Shown: positions 37,007-45,199 of the stretch, one piece after another
Layout of the letters: the number at the start of each line of letters is the position of its first letter
Numbering within the stretch: position 1 is the first letter of the stretch
From: Stomatobaculum sp. F0698
Lineage (GTDB): Bacteria > Bacillota > Clostridia > Lachnospirales > Lachnospiraceae
Assembly (NCBI RefSeq): GCF_030644385.1
Contig: NZ_CP130060.1
Location: forward strand, 310,001-374,000
Direction of reading: 5' to 3'
Length of the DNA: 64,000 nt
Position numbers and translations under genes: made by a program
The notes under the pieces: model-generated
Told to the model about the DNA's origin: nothing
The model's input: only the letters and a program-made list of their open reading frames with translations
Databases searched by the model: none

Positions 37007-38158
37007 ATGGAAATATATTTTGACAATGCGGCGACGACGCGCCTCTCCGCGCGCGCCGCGGCGCGAATGGAACGGGTGGCACGGGAGCACTACGGCAACG
37101 CTTCCTCCCTGCACTTGGCGGGGCTTCGCGCGGAGGAAGAGCTGAAGGCGGCGGCCGAGGAAATCGCAAAGACCCTGAAGGCCGAGCCGCGGGAACTCAT
37201 CTTCACTTCGGGCGGAACCGAGTCGGATAACTTAGCGATACTCGGAACCGCACGGAGCAGAAAGGGCTACGGGCGGCATCTCATCACGAGCGCGGTCGAG
37301 CATCCGGCGGTGCTCGAGTCCATGCGCTTTCTTGAGGAACAGGGCTTTACCCTTACCGTGCTGCCGGTCGACGCGAGCGGAAAAATCTCGCTTGCGGCGC
37401 TGGAGGCTGCGATACGGAAGGATACCATCTTAGTCTCCCTCATGTATGTGAACAACGAAATCGGTGCAATTCAGCCGATTGCGGAGGCGGCGGCTCTCAT
37501 TCACCGCCTGAATCCGGACTGCTATTTCCACGTGGATGCCGTGCAGGCCTACGGAAAATTCGAACTTTACCCGAAGCGCCTCGGCATCGATATGATGAGC
37601 GTGAGCAGCCATAAAATCGAAGGGCCGAAGGGCGTCGGCTTTCTATATGTGAACCGCCGCGTCTCGCTGAAACCCGCGAGTTTCGGCGGCGGCCAGCAGG
37701 GCGGCCTTCGGAGCGGCACCCTCAATGTGCCCGGCATCGCCGGCATGGCGGAGGCGGCACGCGCGGCCTATGAGGACTTTGAAGCAAAACGGGAGCGTCT
37801 GCTCCGCGTCAAGAACAGAATCCTTGCGGGCGCTACGGAGCTCCCGGGCGTGCGCGCAAACAGTGCGCCCGGCATGGACTCGGCACCGCAGATTCTAAGC
37901 CTCTCGGTGGAGGGCGTGCGCGCGGAGGTCTTACTGCATGCCTTGGAGGCCGAGGGAGTCTATGTGTCGAGCGGTTCGGCCTGCTCGTCCAATCATCCCG
38001 GCATTTCCGCGACCCTAAAGGGCATAGGACTTCCGGCGAAACTCCTGGATTCGACGGTGCGCCTCAGCTTCTCCGCGGAGAATACCGAGGAAGAGGCAGA
38101 GCGATTTTTAGAGCTGTTCCGGCAGACAGTGTCGAAACTGCGTCAATTCAAACGGTGA
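37007..38158 (+). CDS. Cysteine desulfurase (NifS/IscS-like)
   Basis: A 383-residue PLP enzyme that removes sulfur from cysteine and passes it on as persulfide. It begins YFDNAATTRLS. The PLP lysine is in SSHKIEGPKG (Lys about 205), with the His of SAVEHPAVL near 100 and HVDAVQAYGK near 178. The active-site cysteine lies in SGSACSSNHPG (about 325-335). Because thiI follows after 10 bases, its likely job is to supply sulfur for tRNA 4-thiouridine; a general Fe-S role is also possible. It is 3 bases downstream of rsmE. Confidence 0.94.
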   Translation: MEIYFDNAATTRLSARAAARMERVAREHYGNASSLHLAGLRAEEELKAAAEEIAKTLKAEPRELIFTSGGTESDNLAILGTARSRKGYGRHLITSAVEHPAVLESMRFLEEQGFTLTVLPVDASGKISLAALEAAIRKDTILVSLMYVNNEIGAIQPIAEAAALIHRLNPDCYFHVDAVQAYGKFELYPKRLGIDMMSVSSHKIEGPKGVGFLYVNRRVSLKPASFGGGQQGGLRSGTLNVPGIAGMAEAARAAYEDFEAKRERLLRVKNRILAGATELPGVRANSAPGMDSAPQILSLSVEGVRAEVLLHALEAEGVYVSSGSACSSNHPGISATLKGIGLPAKLLDSTVRLSFSAENTEEEAERFLELFRQTVSKLRQFKR

Positions 38159-38168
38159 GGAACAGAGG

Positions 38169-39356
38169 ATGGAGTATAAGTCTTTTTTGGTAAAATACGG
38201 CGAGATCGGCGTCAAGGGCAAGAACCGCTATAAATTCGAGGACGCGCTGGTGCGTCAGCTCGGTTTTGCACTGAAAAAGCTCGACTGCGAATTCAATATC
38301 GTGAAGGAGCACGGCCGCATCTATGTGGACATGACGGGGCCCTATGACTACGAGGATACAGTCGCTGCCCTGCAGCGTGTCTTCGGCGTGGTGTCGATCT
38401 GCCCGGTGATACGACTGAACGACAGCGCTTACGAGACCATTGTGGCCGAGTCCGTGCGTTTTCTGAAAGAAATCAGCGCGGGGACAGAGCAGAGCTTCAA
38501 GGTCTTTACGCGGCGCATCGACAAGTCCTATCCCGGCACTTCGGAGGAAATCAGCGCGTCGCTCGGCGGTGTAATTCTGGAGGCCTGCCCGAATCTGCGT
38601 GTGGATGTCAGAAACCCGGAACTCAAGTTCAATGTCGAGATTCGGAACGAGGGTGTGCTGCTCTATGCACTTTCCATCCCCGGCCCCGGCGGCATGCCGG
38701 TCGGCACGGCGGGCAAGGCCATGCTGCTCTTATCGGGCGGCATCGACTCTCCGGTTGCGGGCTATATGATCGCAAAGCGCGGCGTCTGTCTGGAGGCGAC
38801 CTACTTCCACGCACCGCCCTATACCTCGGAGCGCGCGAAGCAGAAGGTTGTGGATTTGGCGCGCATACTGGCGCGCTATGCGGGCCCGGTGCGTCTGCAC
38901 ATTGTGAACTTCACGGACATTCAGCTCTATATTTACGAGAAGTGCCCGCGCGAGGAACTCACGATTATTATGCGCCGCTATATGATGCGCATTGCGGAGA
39001 GCATCGCGAAGAAGAACGGCGCAATGGCGCTCGTCACCGGCGAGAGCATAGGGCAGGTCGCAAGCCAGACCGTTCCGTCCCTGCTCTCGACCAACGAAGT
39101 CTGCACCCTCCCGGTGTTCCGCCCGCTGATCGGCTTTGACAAGCAGGAGATCATAGAGCGCGCGGAGAAGATGGACAGCTACGAGACTTCGATACTCCCC
39201 TATGAGGACTGCTGCACCATTTTTGTCGCGAAGCACCCGGTCACGAATCCCGAGCTCTCGCGCATCAAAAAATCTGAGGAGAGACTCAGCGAGCGGATTG
39301 AGGAACTCGTCGAGACCGCCCTCGAAACCGAGGAGCTTGTGCTCTGCGAGGCATAA
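38169..39356 (+). CDS. thiI: tRNA 4-thiouridine synthase ThiI
   Basis: A 395-residue enzyme that adenylates U8 of tRNA and installs sulfur. It has an N-terminal ferredoxin-like and THUMP region (about 1-165) and a PP-loop ATPase with LLSGGIDSPVAGYM near 185. A later PYEDCCTIFVAKHP segment provides the conserved Cys. It lacks a C-terminal rhodanese domain, as usual in Firmicutes, so sulfur must come directly from the adjacent cysteine desulfurase. The gene ends the prmA-rsmE-nifS-thiI run at a strong terminator. Confidence 0.96.
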   Translation: MEYKSFLVKYGEIGVKGKNRYKFEDALVRQLGFALKKLDCEFNIVKEHGRIYVDMTGPYDYEDTVAALQRVFGVVSICPVIRLNDSAYETIVAESVRFLKEISAGTEQSFKVFTRRIDKSYPGTSEEISASLGGVILEACPNLRVDVRNPELKFNVEIRNEGVLLYALSIPGPGGMPVGTAGKAMLLLSGGIDSPVAGYMIAKRGVCLEATYFHAPPYTSERAKQKVVDLARILARYAGPVRLHIVNFTDIQLYIYEKCPREELTIIMRRYMMRIAESIAKKNGAMALVTGESIGQVASQTVPSLLSTNEVCTLPVFRPLIGFDKQEIIERAEKMDSYETSILPYEDCCTIFVAKHPVTNPELSRIKKSEERLSERIEELVETALETEELVLCEA

Positions 39357-39383
39357 AAAAAGCCGCACATATGTGCGGCTTTC
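39355..39383. terminator. Bidirectional terminator between thiI and the HPr-like gene
   Basis: AAAGCCGCACATATGTGCGGCTTT, a perfect stem. The T tract is longest on the minus strand (from the A7 run at 39355), so it also ends the HPr-like gene. Confidence 0.88.
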
Positions 39384-39399
39384 CTCTTCTCAAAGGGGA

Positions 39400-39633
39400 T
39401 TACTCAATGATATAGGGCTTAAGCGCCTCTAAAATCGTGTCCATCGACTCGTTGCCATGGATGTTCAGGGTAATCGGGTTCGAGAGATCCAGGCTGAAGA
39501 TTCCCATAATCGACTTCGCGTCGATCACATAGCGGCCGGACACGAGATCAAAGTCTGCGTCGAAGCGGGCAATGGTATTGACGAAGGACTTCACCTTTTC
39601 GATGGAGTCCAAAGAAATCTTGACAGTTTGCAT
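39400..39633 (-). CDS. HPr-like protein lacking the catalytic histidine
   Basis: A 77-residue protein with the HPr fold pattern. The regulatory-site region is preserved: DAKSIMGIFSLDL (residues 38-50) corresponds to the Ser46 loop GKSIMGVMSL. The phosphotransfer block (NxxGLHARPA with His15) is absent; residues 8-18 read LDSIEKVKSFV. It therefore cannot act as a PTS phosphocarrier and more resembles Crh, which keeps only the serine. The ATG at 39633 with AAGGAGG is preferred over 39660. A role in catabolite signalling is an inference. Confidence 0.8.
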   Translation of the reverse strand: MQTVKISLDSIEKVKSFVNTIARFDADFDLVSGRYVIDAKSIMGIFSLDLSNPITLNIHGNESMDTILEALKPYIIE

Positions 39634-39726
39634 GGCAGAGCCTCCTTCTTCGGATATCAATCTAGGTTCTTTCCCTTAATCTTATGGGGAAGCGGGAGTA
39701 AAGTCAAGATGAGGAAGGAGAATAAG

Positions 39727-41091
39727 ATGAGAACAGCGGCATTTCACACGCTGGGATGTAAGGTAAACGCCTACGAGACCGAGGCCATGGAACAGGCGCT
39801 GCTCGCCGCGGGCTACGAACTCCGCTCCTTTGAAGAGGCGGCGGATGTATACATCATCAACACCTGTTCGGTGACAAACATCGCGGATCGGAAATCGCGG
39901 CAGATGTTGCACCGCGCGAAGAGCTTAAATCCCGGAGCTGTTGTGGTCGCGGCGGGCTGCTACGCGCAGGCGGCGGCGGAGAGCCTGAAAGAAGACGGGA
40001 GCGTGGATTTGGTGCTCGGGAATCAGGAGAAAAAGGACCTGGTGCGCATACTCGAGGCCTATTTTTCCGAGGAGGCGGCGCCTGCCGTTCATGTCGGTGA
40101 CATGCGGGAGGCAAAGCGCTACGAGGACCTATCGGCAAATCGGAGTGAAGAGCATACCCGCGCATTCTTAAAGGTGCAGGACGGCTGCAACCAGTACTGC
40201 TCTTATTGCATTATCCCCTTTCTTCGCGGCAACATACGCTCCCGTCGCCCGGGGGAGGTGAGAAGGGAGGCAGAGCGTCTCGCCGCAAACGGTGTGCGGG
40301 AACTTGTGCTGACCGGCATCCACCTCTCTTCCTACGGGCGGGATTTTAAGAATGCGGAGGAGCGGGAAGATTTCGGCGACGGCGCGGCAAATCTTCTGGA
40401 GCTTTTGACCCTTCTTGACAGCGTCGAGGGCATAGAGCGGCTTCGCATCGGCTCCCTCGAGCCGAAGATTGCGACCCCGGCGTTTGCGACGGGACTTTCG
40501 AAGCTGAAGCACTTCTGTCCCCACTTCCACCTCTCTCTCCAGAGCGGTAGCAATGCGACTTTAAAACGCATGGGCCGCCGCTATACGGCGGAGGAATTCA
40601 GAGAGGGGGTTCATGCGCTCCGCGCGGTCTTCCCGGATGCCGCGATGACCACGGATGTGATTGTCGGTTTTCCGGGGGAGAGTGAAGAGGCGTTTTCGGA
40701 GAGCTTTGCGTTTATCTCGGAAATCGCGTTCTACGAGACCCACATCTTCCCTTATTCCAAGCGCGCGGGAACCAAGGCTGCGACCATGCCCGGGCAGCTT
40801 GCGGGCGCGGTCAAAAAGGAGCGCGCGGCGCGCCTGCAGTCGCTGAACGCAGAGCGACAGCGGGAGTTCCGTGCGCGGCGGCTCGGGAGCGTTCAGGAAA
40901 TGTTATCGGAGGAAATCGCGGAGATAAACGGAGAGCGCTATCTCATCGGCAACAGCCGGGAATATGTGAAGCTCGCCGTCCCGCTCACAGCGCTCTCCGA
41001 AGCGCCCGAGACCAATTGTCTCTACCGCGGAAGGGCGGAGCGCTTTCTCGACTCCGAAATACTTCTTCTGACAAACGTAAGCAAAACGTAA
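39727..41091 (+). CDS. mtaB: tRNA t6A37 methylthiotransferase MtaB
   Basis: A 454-residue radical-SAM enzyme that adds a methylthio group to t6A37 of tRNA. The N-terminal MTTase domain has Cys11, Cys47 and Cys78 for the auxiliary cluster. The radical SAM motif CNQYCSYC gives Cys154, 158 and 161, followed by PFLRGNIRSR. A C-terminal TRAM-like domain ends the protein. The start at 39727 follows AGGAAGGAG; upstream ATG codons at 39708 are too close to that site. It stands alone between the HPr-like gene and ireB. Confidence 0.93.
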   Translation: MRTAAFHTLGCKVNAYETEAMEQALLAAGYELRSFEEAADVYIINTCSVTNIADRKSRQMLHRAKSLNPGAVVVAAGCYAQAAAESLKEDGSVDLVLGNQEKKDLVRILEAYFSEEAAPAVHVGDMREAKRYEDLSANRSEEHTRAFLKVQDGCNQYCSYCIIPFLRGNIRSRRPGEVRREAERLAANGVRELVLTGIHLSSYGRDFKNAEEREDFGDGAANLLELLTLLDSVEGIERLRIGSLEPKIATPAFATGLSKLKHFCPHFHLSLQSGSNATLKRMGRRYTAEEFREGVHALRAVFPDAAMTTDVIVGFPGESEEAFSESFAFISEIAFYETHIFPYSKRAGTKAATMPGQLAGAVKKERAARLQSLNAERQREFRARRLGSVQEMLSEEIAEINGERYLIGNSREYVKLAVPLTALSEAPETNCLYRGRAERFLDSEILLLTNVSKT

Positions 41092-41102
41092 AGCTTTAAA
41101 CC

Positions 41103-41131
41103 TTGAGAATTCTCTGCAAATCAGATAGAAT
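41103..41131 (+). promoter_or_regulatory. ireB operon promoter
   Basis: TTGAGA (41103-41108), 17-base spacer, TAGAAT (41126-41131), 27 bases before the ireB start. Confidence 0.75.
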
Positions 41132-41158
41132 AGAGGCTAATTGAGAGGAAAGCATATC

Positions 41159-41428
41159 ATGAGTGAAAACTTGCACGACACACAGTTTTTTCAGACGGTA
41201 CAGGAGAATAAGATGGATGTCAGCCAGGTCTTAGAGCTGGTCTATGATGCGTTGTCTGAAAAAGGATACAATCCGGTCAATCAGATCGTGGGTTATGTGA
41301 TGAGCGGAGATCCGACCTATATCACAAGCCATAAGAGTGCGCGCAGTTTAATCATGAAGGTTGAGCGCGATGATATTTTGGAGCTCCTGCTGAGCTACTA
41401 CATCAAGAATAAAATCGATCGTCGCTGA
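41159..41428 (+). CDS. ireB: IreB-family regulatory phosphoprotein (UPF0297)
   Basis: An 89-residue protein matching the IreB/YrzL family over its whole length: TQFFQTVQENKMDVSQVLELVYDALSEKGYNPVNQIVGYVMSGDPTYIT is typical in pattern. In enterococci IreB is phosphorylated by the PASTA kinase IreK on N-terminal threonines and tunes cell-wall stress tolerance; Thr8 is the candidate here. It is followed by ruvX and DUF1292, the conserved yrzL-yrrK-yrzB order of Firmicutes. Confidence 0.94.
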   Translation: MSENLHDTQFFQTVQENKMDVSQVLELVYDALSEKGYNPVNQIVGYVMSGDPTYITSHKSARSLIMKVERDDILELLLSYYIKNKIDRR

Positions 41429-41511
41429 CACTTCAGACAGATCATTTGTGATAAAAGCCGCGTGAAGGACCGTTATGGGCTCGGTCAGAAAATGAATCAT
41501 GCACCTCTGCA

Positions 41512-41541
41512 CTGATACGGATATTCCGTATCAGCGCTTTT
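41512..41541 (+). terminator. Hairpin after ireB, weak terminator
   Basis: CTGATACGGA-TAT-TCCGTATCAG is a perfect 10-bp stem followed by CGCTTTTGG. The short T run suggests an attenuating rather than complete stop before ruvX. Confidence 0.55.
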
Positions 41542-41562
41542 GGTGTTCGGGAGGGAAGATAT

Positions 41563-41991
41563 TTGCCATTGATGGGATTGGACTACGGTGCGAAGACCGT
41601 GGGCGTTGCCGTGAGTGACGGACTCGGACTCGCGGCGCAGCCGCTTGAAACCATATGGAGGGATTCGGAGAAGAAGCTCCGAAAGACTTTACAGCGCCTG
41701 GAGGCCATCGTCGCCGAGCGCGGCATCACCCGCATTGTGCTCGGGCATCCCTCGCATCTCGACGGCACGGAGGGGGAGCGCGTCGCTTTTTGTACTCAAT
41801 TTAAGGAGAAACTGGAACTTCGCACCGGTTTGCCCGTCGTCTGGCAGGATGAGTGGCTCACGACGGCCGAAGCGGAAGAGCGCCTCGAGGAAAGAGGCAT
41901 TCCGCGCGCGGAGCGGAAGCAATATCTGGACAAACTGGCTGCTGCGATTATTCTGCAGGAATACATGGATGCGCACCCCGAGGAGCGCTGA
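41563..41991 (+). CDS. ruvX: Holliday junction resolvase RuvX / pre-16S rRNA nuclease YqgF
   Basis: A 142-residue RNase H-fold protein, needed for 16S rRNA 5-prime maturation in bacteria. It opens MGLDYGAKTVGVAVSD with the first catalytic Asp, has VLGHPSHLDGTEGERV in the middle and DEWLTTAEAEERL with the later acidic residues, and ends with AAAIILQEYMD. The start is TTG 41563, 8 bases after GGAGGG; the ATG at 41572 is spaced too far. It is 11 bases upstream of the DUF1292 gene. Confidence 0.93.
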   Translation: MPLMGLDYGAKTVGVAVSDGLGLAAQPLETIWRDSEKKLRKTLQRLEAIVAERGITRIVLGHPSHLDGTEGERVAFCTQFKEKLELRTGLPVVWQDEWLTTAEAEERLEERGIPRAERKQYLDKLAAAIILQEYMDAHPEER

Positions 41992-42002
41992 GAGGATAAG
42001 AG

Positions 42003-42311
42003 ATGGACGAAGAAAAGAAGGAGCGGGAGGCCTTTGCGGCGGCACCGCTGGTGGTGAAGGATGAGAACGGCGAGGATGTGACGCTCTATATCCTCGAGGA
42101 GACCAAGTTAAACGGTTGCTACTATATTCTGGCGGCGGACAGCGAGGAAGAGGACGGCGAGTGCTATCTCTTAAAGGATGTGTCCGGCGAGGACGAAGAA
42201 GAAGCTGTCTACGAGTTTGTGGAAAACGAAGACGAGGCAGAGCACATGCTCCGCGTCTTTCAGGCCCTCCTCGAGGAGGACGGCGCCGAGGTGGATCTGA
42301 GAAGCGAGTGA
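42003..42311 (+). CDS. DUF1292-family small acidic protein
   Basis: A 102-residue protein, strongly acidic, matching the YrzB/DUF1292 family: VVKDENGEDVTLYILEETKLNGCYYILAADS, then ECYLLKDV, and a C-terminal EDEAEHMLRVFQALLEED. Its function is unknown. It almost always sits with ireB and ruvX, as here, and probably belongs to the same transcript. The start follows GAGAGGATAAG. Confidence 0.88.
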   Translation: MDEEKKEREAFAAAPLVVKDENGEDVTLYILEETKLNGCYYILAADSEEEDGECYLLKDVSGEDEEEAVYEFVENEDEAEHMLRVFQALLEEDGAEVDLRSE

Positions 42312-42666
42312 GCCTGAGACAGCGGCAGGCACCGCGCGGACAGCAAGAACGCTTTGCCGCGCAGAGAAATACGGACGGAGCTGTTTCGGAACTTGAAATA
42401 ATGTATACAAAATATCGCTCTGCCGATGCCCCACGGTGAAAACGGAACTCCGTACGGAGAAAAGACGGGGGCACAGGGACGCGAAACGGGACGGAGCCGG
42501 AGAGAAACAGGCGCGGCGGCAAAAGCGCGGCAGGCGAAAGCGCAGCGGAAGCCGAAAACGCGAATAGCAAAAAGCAAAAGTAAAAAAGCAAAACAGGTCT
42601 TTGACTTGTGATTTTGGATCAACGAGAAAACAGATTTTTAATTCGGAAAGTAAGAGAGGTAAGAAT
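42312..42666. other. Gene-free stretch before RNase J
   Basis: About 355 bases. It contains a 61-codon plus-strand frame (42426-42611) that is very Lys/Arg/Ala-rich but has no ribosome binding site, and an A-rich end. No promoter could be set with confidence. In related clostridia a Fur-family gene often occupies this place; nothing of it is recognisable here. Confidence 0.5.
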
Positions 42667-44772
42667 TTGAGCGAACAGGAAAAGAACCCGATGCATTTTT
42701 TCAAACGTCTTTCGGAAAAGAGCCGTGCCCTTCGGAAAGAAGCGGCAGAGGCGGGACTCGGCGCGGAGGAAGTCGTGACCGAGGATAAGCCGAAGCGCCC
42801 GCGCCGTCGCCGCGCGGAGAAGACTCAGGGCGAGGCAGTGCAGGATCGGCAGACTGCGGCGGAGAAGCCGAAGACAGAGCGGAGACCGAAAAAGAAGCCT
42901 GCCGCGGAGACGTCGGAGGGCAGCAAGGAAAAGGAGAACAACGGCAGAGGCAGAAAGCCCCGCAGCGAAAAGCCTCGGAATGCCGAGACCGCGGAGCCGC
43001 GCAGCCCGCGCCGCAATGCGGAACCCCGCCGCGGCAAAAAGAAGCTGGCAAACGGCCAGCTCGCGGAGCTCTTAAAGCGCGCTAAGCTCCCGCGCGCCGG
43101 CAGCATACGCTTTGACCCGAAGGCAAAGGTCAAGATTATTCCGCTCGGCGGCCTTGAGCAGATCGGCATGAACATCACGGCCTTTGAGTGCAACGATACG
43201 ATCATAGTCGTGGACTGCGGCATTGCCTTCCCGAGCGAGGACATGCTCGGCATTGACTGCGTAATTCCGGACGTCAGCTATCTGAAGGAGAACCGGAGCA
43301 AGGTCAAGGGCTTTGTGATTACGCACGGACACGAGGATCACATCGGCGCCCTGCCCTATATCTTAAAAGAGCTGAATGTGCCGGTCTATTCGACCAAGCT
43401 CACGATTGCCCTGATTCGCCATAAGCTCGAGGAGCACCGCATTCTTGACTCCGCGAAGCTCTTTGTCGTGAAGCACGGCGATACCGTCCCCTTCGGCGAT
43501 TTCAATGTCGAATTCATCAAGACCAATCACTCGATTTCGGACAGCTCTGCCCTCGCAATCTTCAGCCCGGCGGGCGTCATCTTCCACACGGGTGACTTTA
43601 AGATCGATTACACGCCGGTCTTCGGCGAGGCCGCGGATTTGCAGCGCATGGCGGAACTCGGAAAGCGCGGCGTGCTCGCGATTCTCTGCGATTCGACCAA
43701 TGCGATCCGCCCGGGCTTCACGATGTCCGAGAAGAGCGTGGGCCGCACCTTCGATCTCATCTTTGCGGAGCATCAGAAGAACCGCATCATCGTCGCGACC
43801 TTTGCGTCGAATGTGGACCGCGTGCAGCAGGTCATCAACTCCGCATATAAGTACGGCAGAAAGGTGGTCGTCGAGGGCCGGTCTATGGTCAATGTGATCG
43901 GCATCGCGAACGAACTTGGCTATATCAAGATTCCGGAGGGAACTCTGATCGACATCGACCAGCTGAAGAACTACCCGCCGGAGAAGACCGTGCTCATCAC
44001 GACCGGTTCTCAGGGCGAGAGCATGGCGGCGCTCTCCCGCATGGCAAACGGCATGCACCGCAAGGTGGCAATCAGCCCGAGCGATGTGGTCATCATGAGT
44101 TCTCACCCGATTCCGGGCAACGAGAAAGCGGTCGATAAGGTCATCAACGAGCTCTCGATCAAGGGGGCTGAGGTTATTTTCCAGGATACGCATGTCTCCG
44201 GTCACGCCTGTGCGGAGGAGATTAAGCTCATGTACTCCCTGCTTCGCCCGAAGTTTGCGCTTCCGGTGCACGGTGAGTACCGCCACAGAAAGGCACAGGT
44301 GGCACTCGCCGAGGCAGTCGGCGTGCCGCACGAGAATGTGCTCTTTATGTCAACCGGTGATGTCGTGACACTGACCGCCGACAGCTGCAAGATCACGGGT
44401 CATGTGCAGGCGGGCGGCATACTCGTGGACGGCCTCGGCGTGGGCGATGTCGGAAACGTGGTGCTGCGCGATAGACAGAATCTTGCGCAGAATGGTATTA
44501 TGATAGTGACCATAGGTCTGCAGCGAGGCTCAAACCAGCTGCTCGCGGGACCGGAAATTGTGTCACGGGGCTTTGTGTATGTCAAGGACTCCGAGGACTT
44601 GATGGCAGAGGCAAAGGAGAGAGCCGTGACGGCGGTCACGGACAGCCTCGATGCGGGTGTCAACGACTGGAGCAAATTAAAGAATGTCGTGCGGGATGAG
44701 CTCAGCGATTTCTTCTGGAAGAAGATGAAGCGCACCCCGGTCATCCTGCCGATTATCCTCGGCGTCAATTGA
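42667..44772 (+). CDS. rnj: Ribonuclease J with long basic N-terminal extension
   Basis: A 701-residue RNase J (endo- and 5-prime exonuclease). The metallo-beta-lactamase/beta-CASP core starts at about residue 154 (KVKIIPLGGLEQIGMN) and carries HGHEDH at 220-225, SDSSALAI..HTGDFK, DSTNAIRPG and SSHPIPGNE. The C-terminal domain is present. Before the core lie about 150 residues, of which 40-125 are rich in Lys, Arg, Pro and Glu and predicted to be disordered. TTG 42667 is chosen because GAGAGG lies 7 bases upstream; ATG 42691 is an alternative. Normal RNase J has almost no such extension, so this part may bind RNA or ribosomes. Confidence 0.92.
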   Translation: MSEQEKNPMHFFKRLSEKSRALRKEAAEAGLGAEEVVTEDKPKRPRRRRAEKTQGEAVQDRQTAAEKPKTERRPKKKPAAETSEGSKEKENNGRGRKPRSEKPRNAETAEPRSPRRNAEPRRGKKKLANGQLAELLKRAKLPRAGSIRFDPKAKVKIIPLGGLEQIGMNITAFECNDTIIVVDCGIAFPSEDMLGIDCVIPDVSYLKENRSKVKGFVITHGHEDHIGALPYILKELNVPVYSTKLTIALIRHKLEEHRILDSAKLFVVKHGDTVPFGDFNVEFIKTNHSISDSSALAIFSPAGVIFHTGDFKIDYTPVFGEAADLQRMAELGKRGVLAILCDSTNAIRPGFTMSEKSVGRTFDLIFAEHQKNRIIVATFASNVDRVQQVINSAYKYGRKVVVEGRSMVNVIGIANELGYIKIPEGTLIDIDQLKNYPPEKTVLITTGSQGESMAALSRMANGMHRKVAISPSDVVIMSSHPIPGNEKAVDKVINELSIKGAEVIFQDTHVSGHACAEEIKLMYSLLRPKFALPVHGEYRHRKAQVALAEAVGVPHENVLFMSTGDVVTLTADSCKITGHVQAGGILVDGLGVGDVGNVVLRDRQNLAQNGIMIVTIGLQRGSNQLLAGPEIVSRGFVYVKDSEDLMAEAKERAVTAVTDSLDAGVNDWSKLKNVVRDELSDFFWKKMKRTPVILPIILGVN

Positions 44773-44797
44773 ACTTGCAAAAGAGGAGAGCGGGAAC

Positions 44798-45199
44798 TTG
44801 AAAACACGACAGAATACAGAACAACTCAATCATCTGTCTTCTGAGGCATTGGGCATGGCAGTGCGGCTGTTAATCACCGCCTGCCTGCTTTTTGTGCTTT
44901 TTCGGGGCGTTTTTGCGGCCTATCGCTTCGGGCACGATGCCTTTTACCAGCAGAGCGTCGAAGAAGCGCCGGGGCGCGATATCACCGTGCACATCCCGGA
45001 GGGGCAGAGCACGGAGGAGACGGCAAAGCAGTTAAAGGAGCTCGGGCTCATCGAGAACACCTGGGCCTTCCGTCTGCAGTCTCTCTTCCTCGGGAGAAAG
45101 GTGCGCGCGGGCGAGTACAGCCTGAACACCTCGGAGACCATAGACGACATGCTGGAGATTTTATCGACCGCACCCGAGAAGCGAGGGGGCGGCAAATGA
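44798..45199 (+). CDS. Stand-alone MltG/YceG-like N-terminal domain protein
   Basis: A 133-residue membrane-anchored protein. One helix lies at about residues 20-42, followed by an extracytoplasmic LysM-like segment (about 50-125) with ITVHIPEGQSTEETAKQLKELGLIEN and VRAGEYSLNTSETIDDMLEIL, matching the first part of the endolytic transglycosylase MltG. The catalytic YceG domain with its Glu is absent. It occupies the mltG (yrrL) place before trmR. The start is TTG 44798 after GAGGAG. It overlaps trmR by 4 bases. It could be a peptidoglycan-binding regulator. Confidence 0.75.
   Translation: MKTRQNTEQLNHLSSEALGMAVRLLITACLLFVLFRGVFAAYRFGHDAFYQQSVEEAPGRDITVHIPEGQSTEETAKQLKELGLIENTWAFRLQSLFLGRKVRAGEYSLNTSETIDDMLEILSTAPEKRGGGK

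Noticed and set aside
42426..42611. 61-codon Lys/Arg-rich frame before RNase J
   Set aside because: No ribosome binding site and low-complexity composition; kept only as a remark on the gap.
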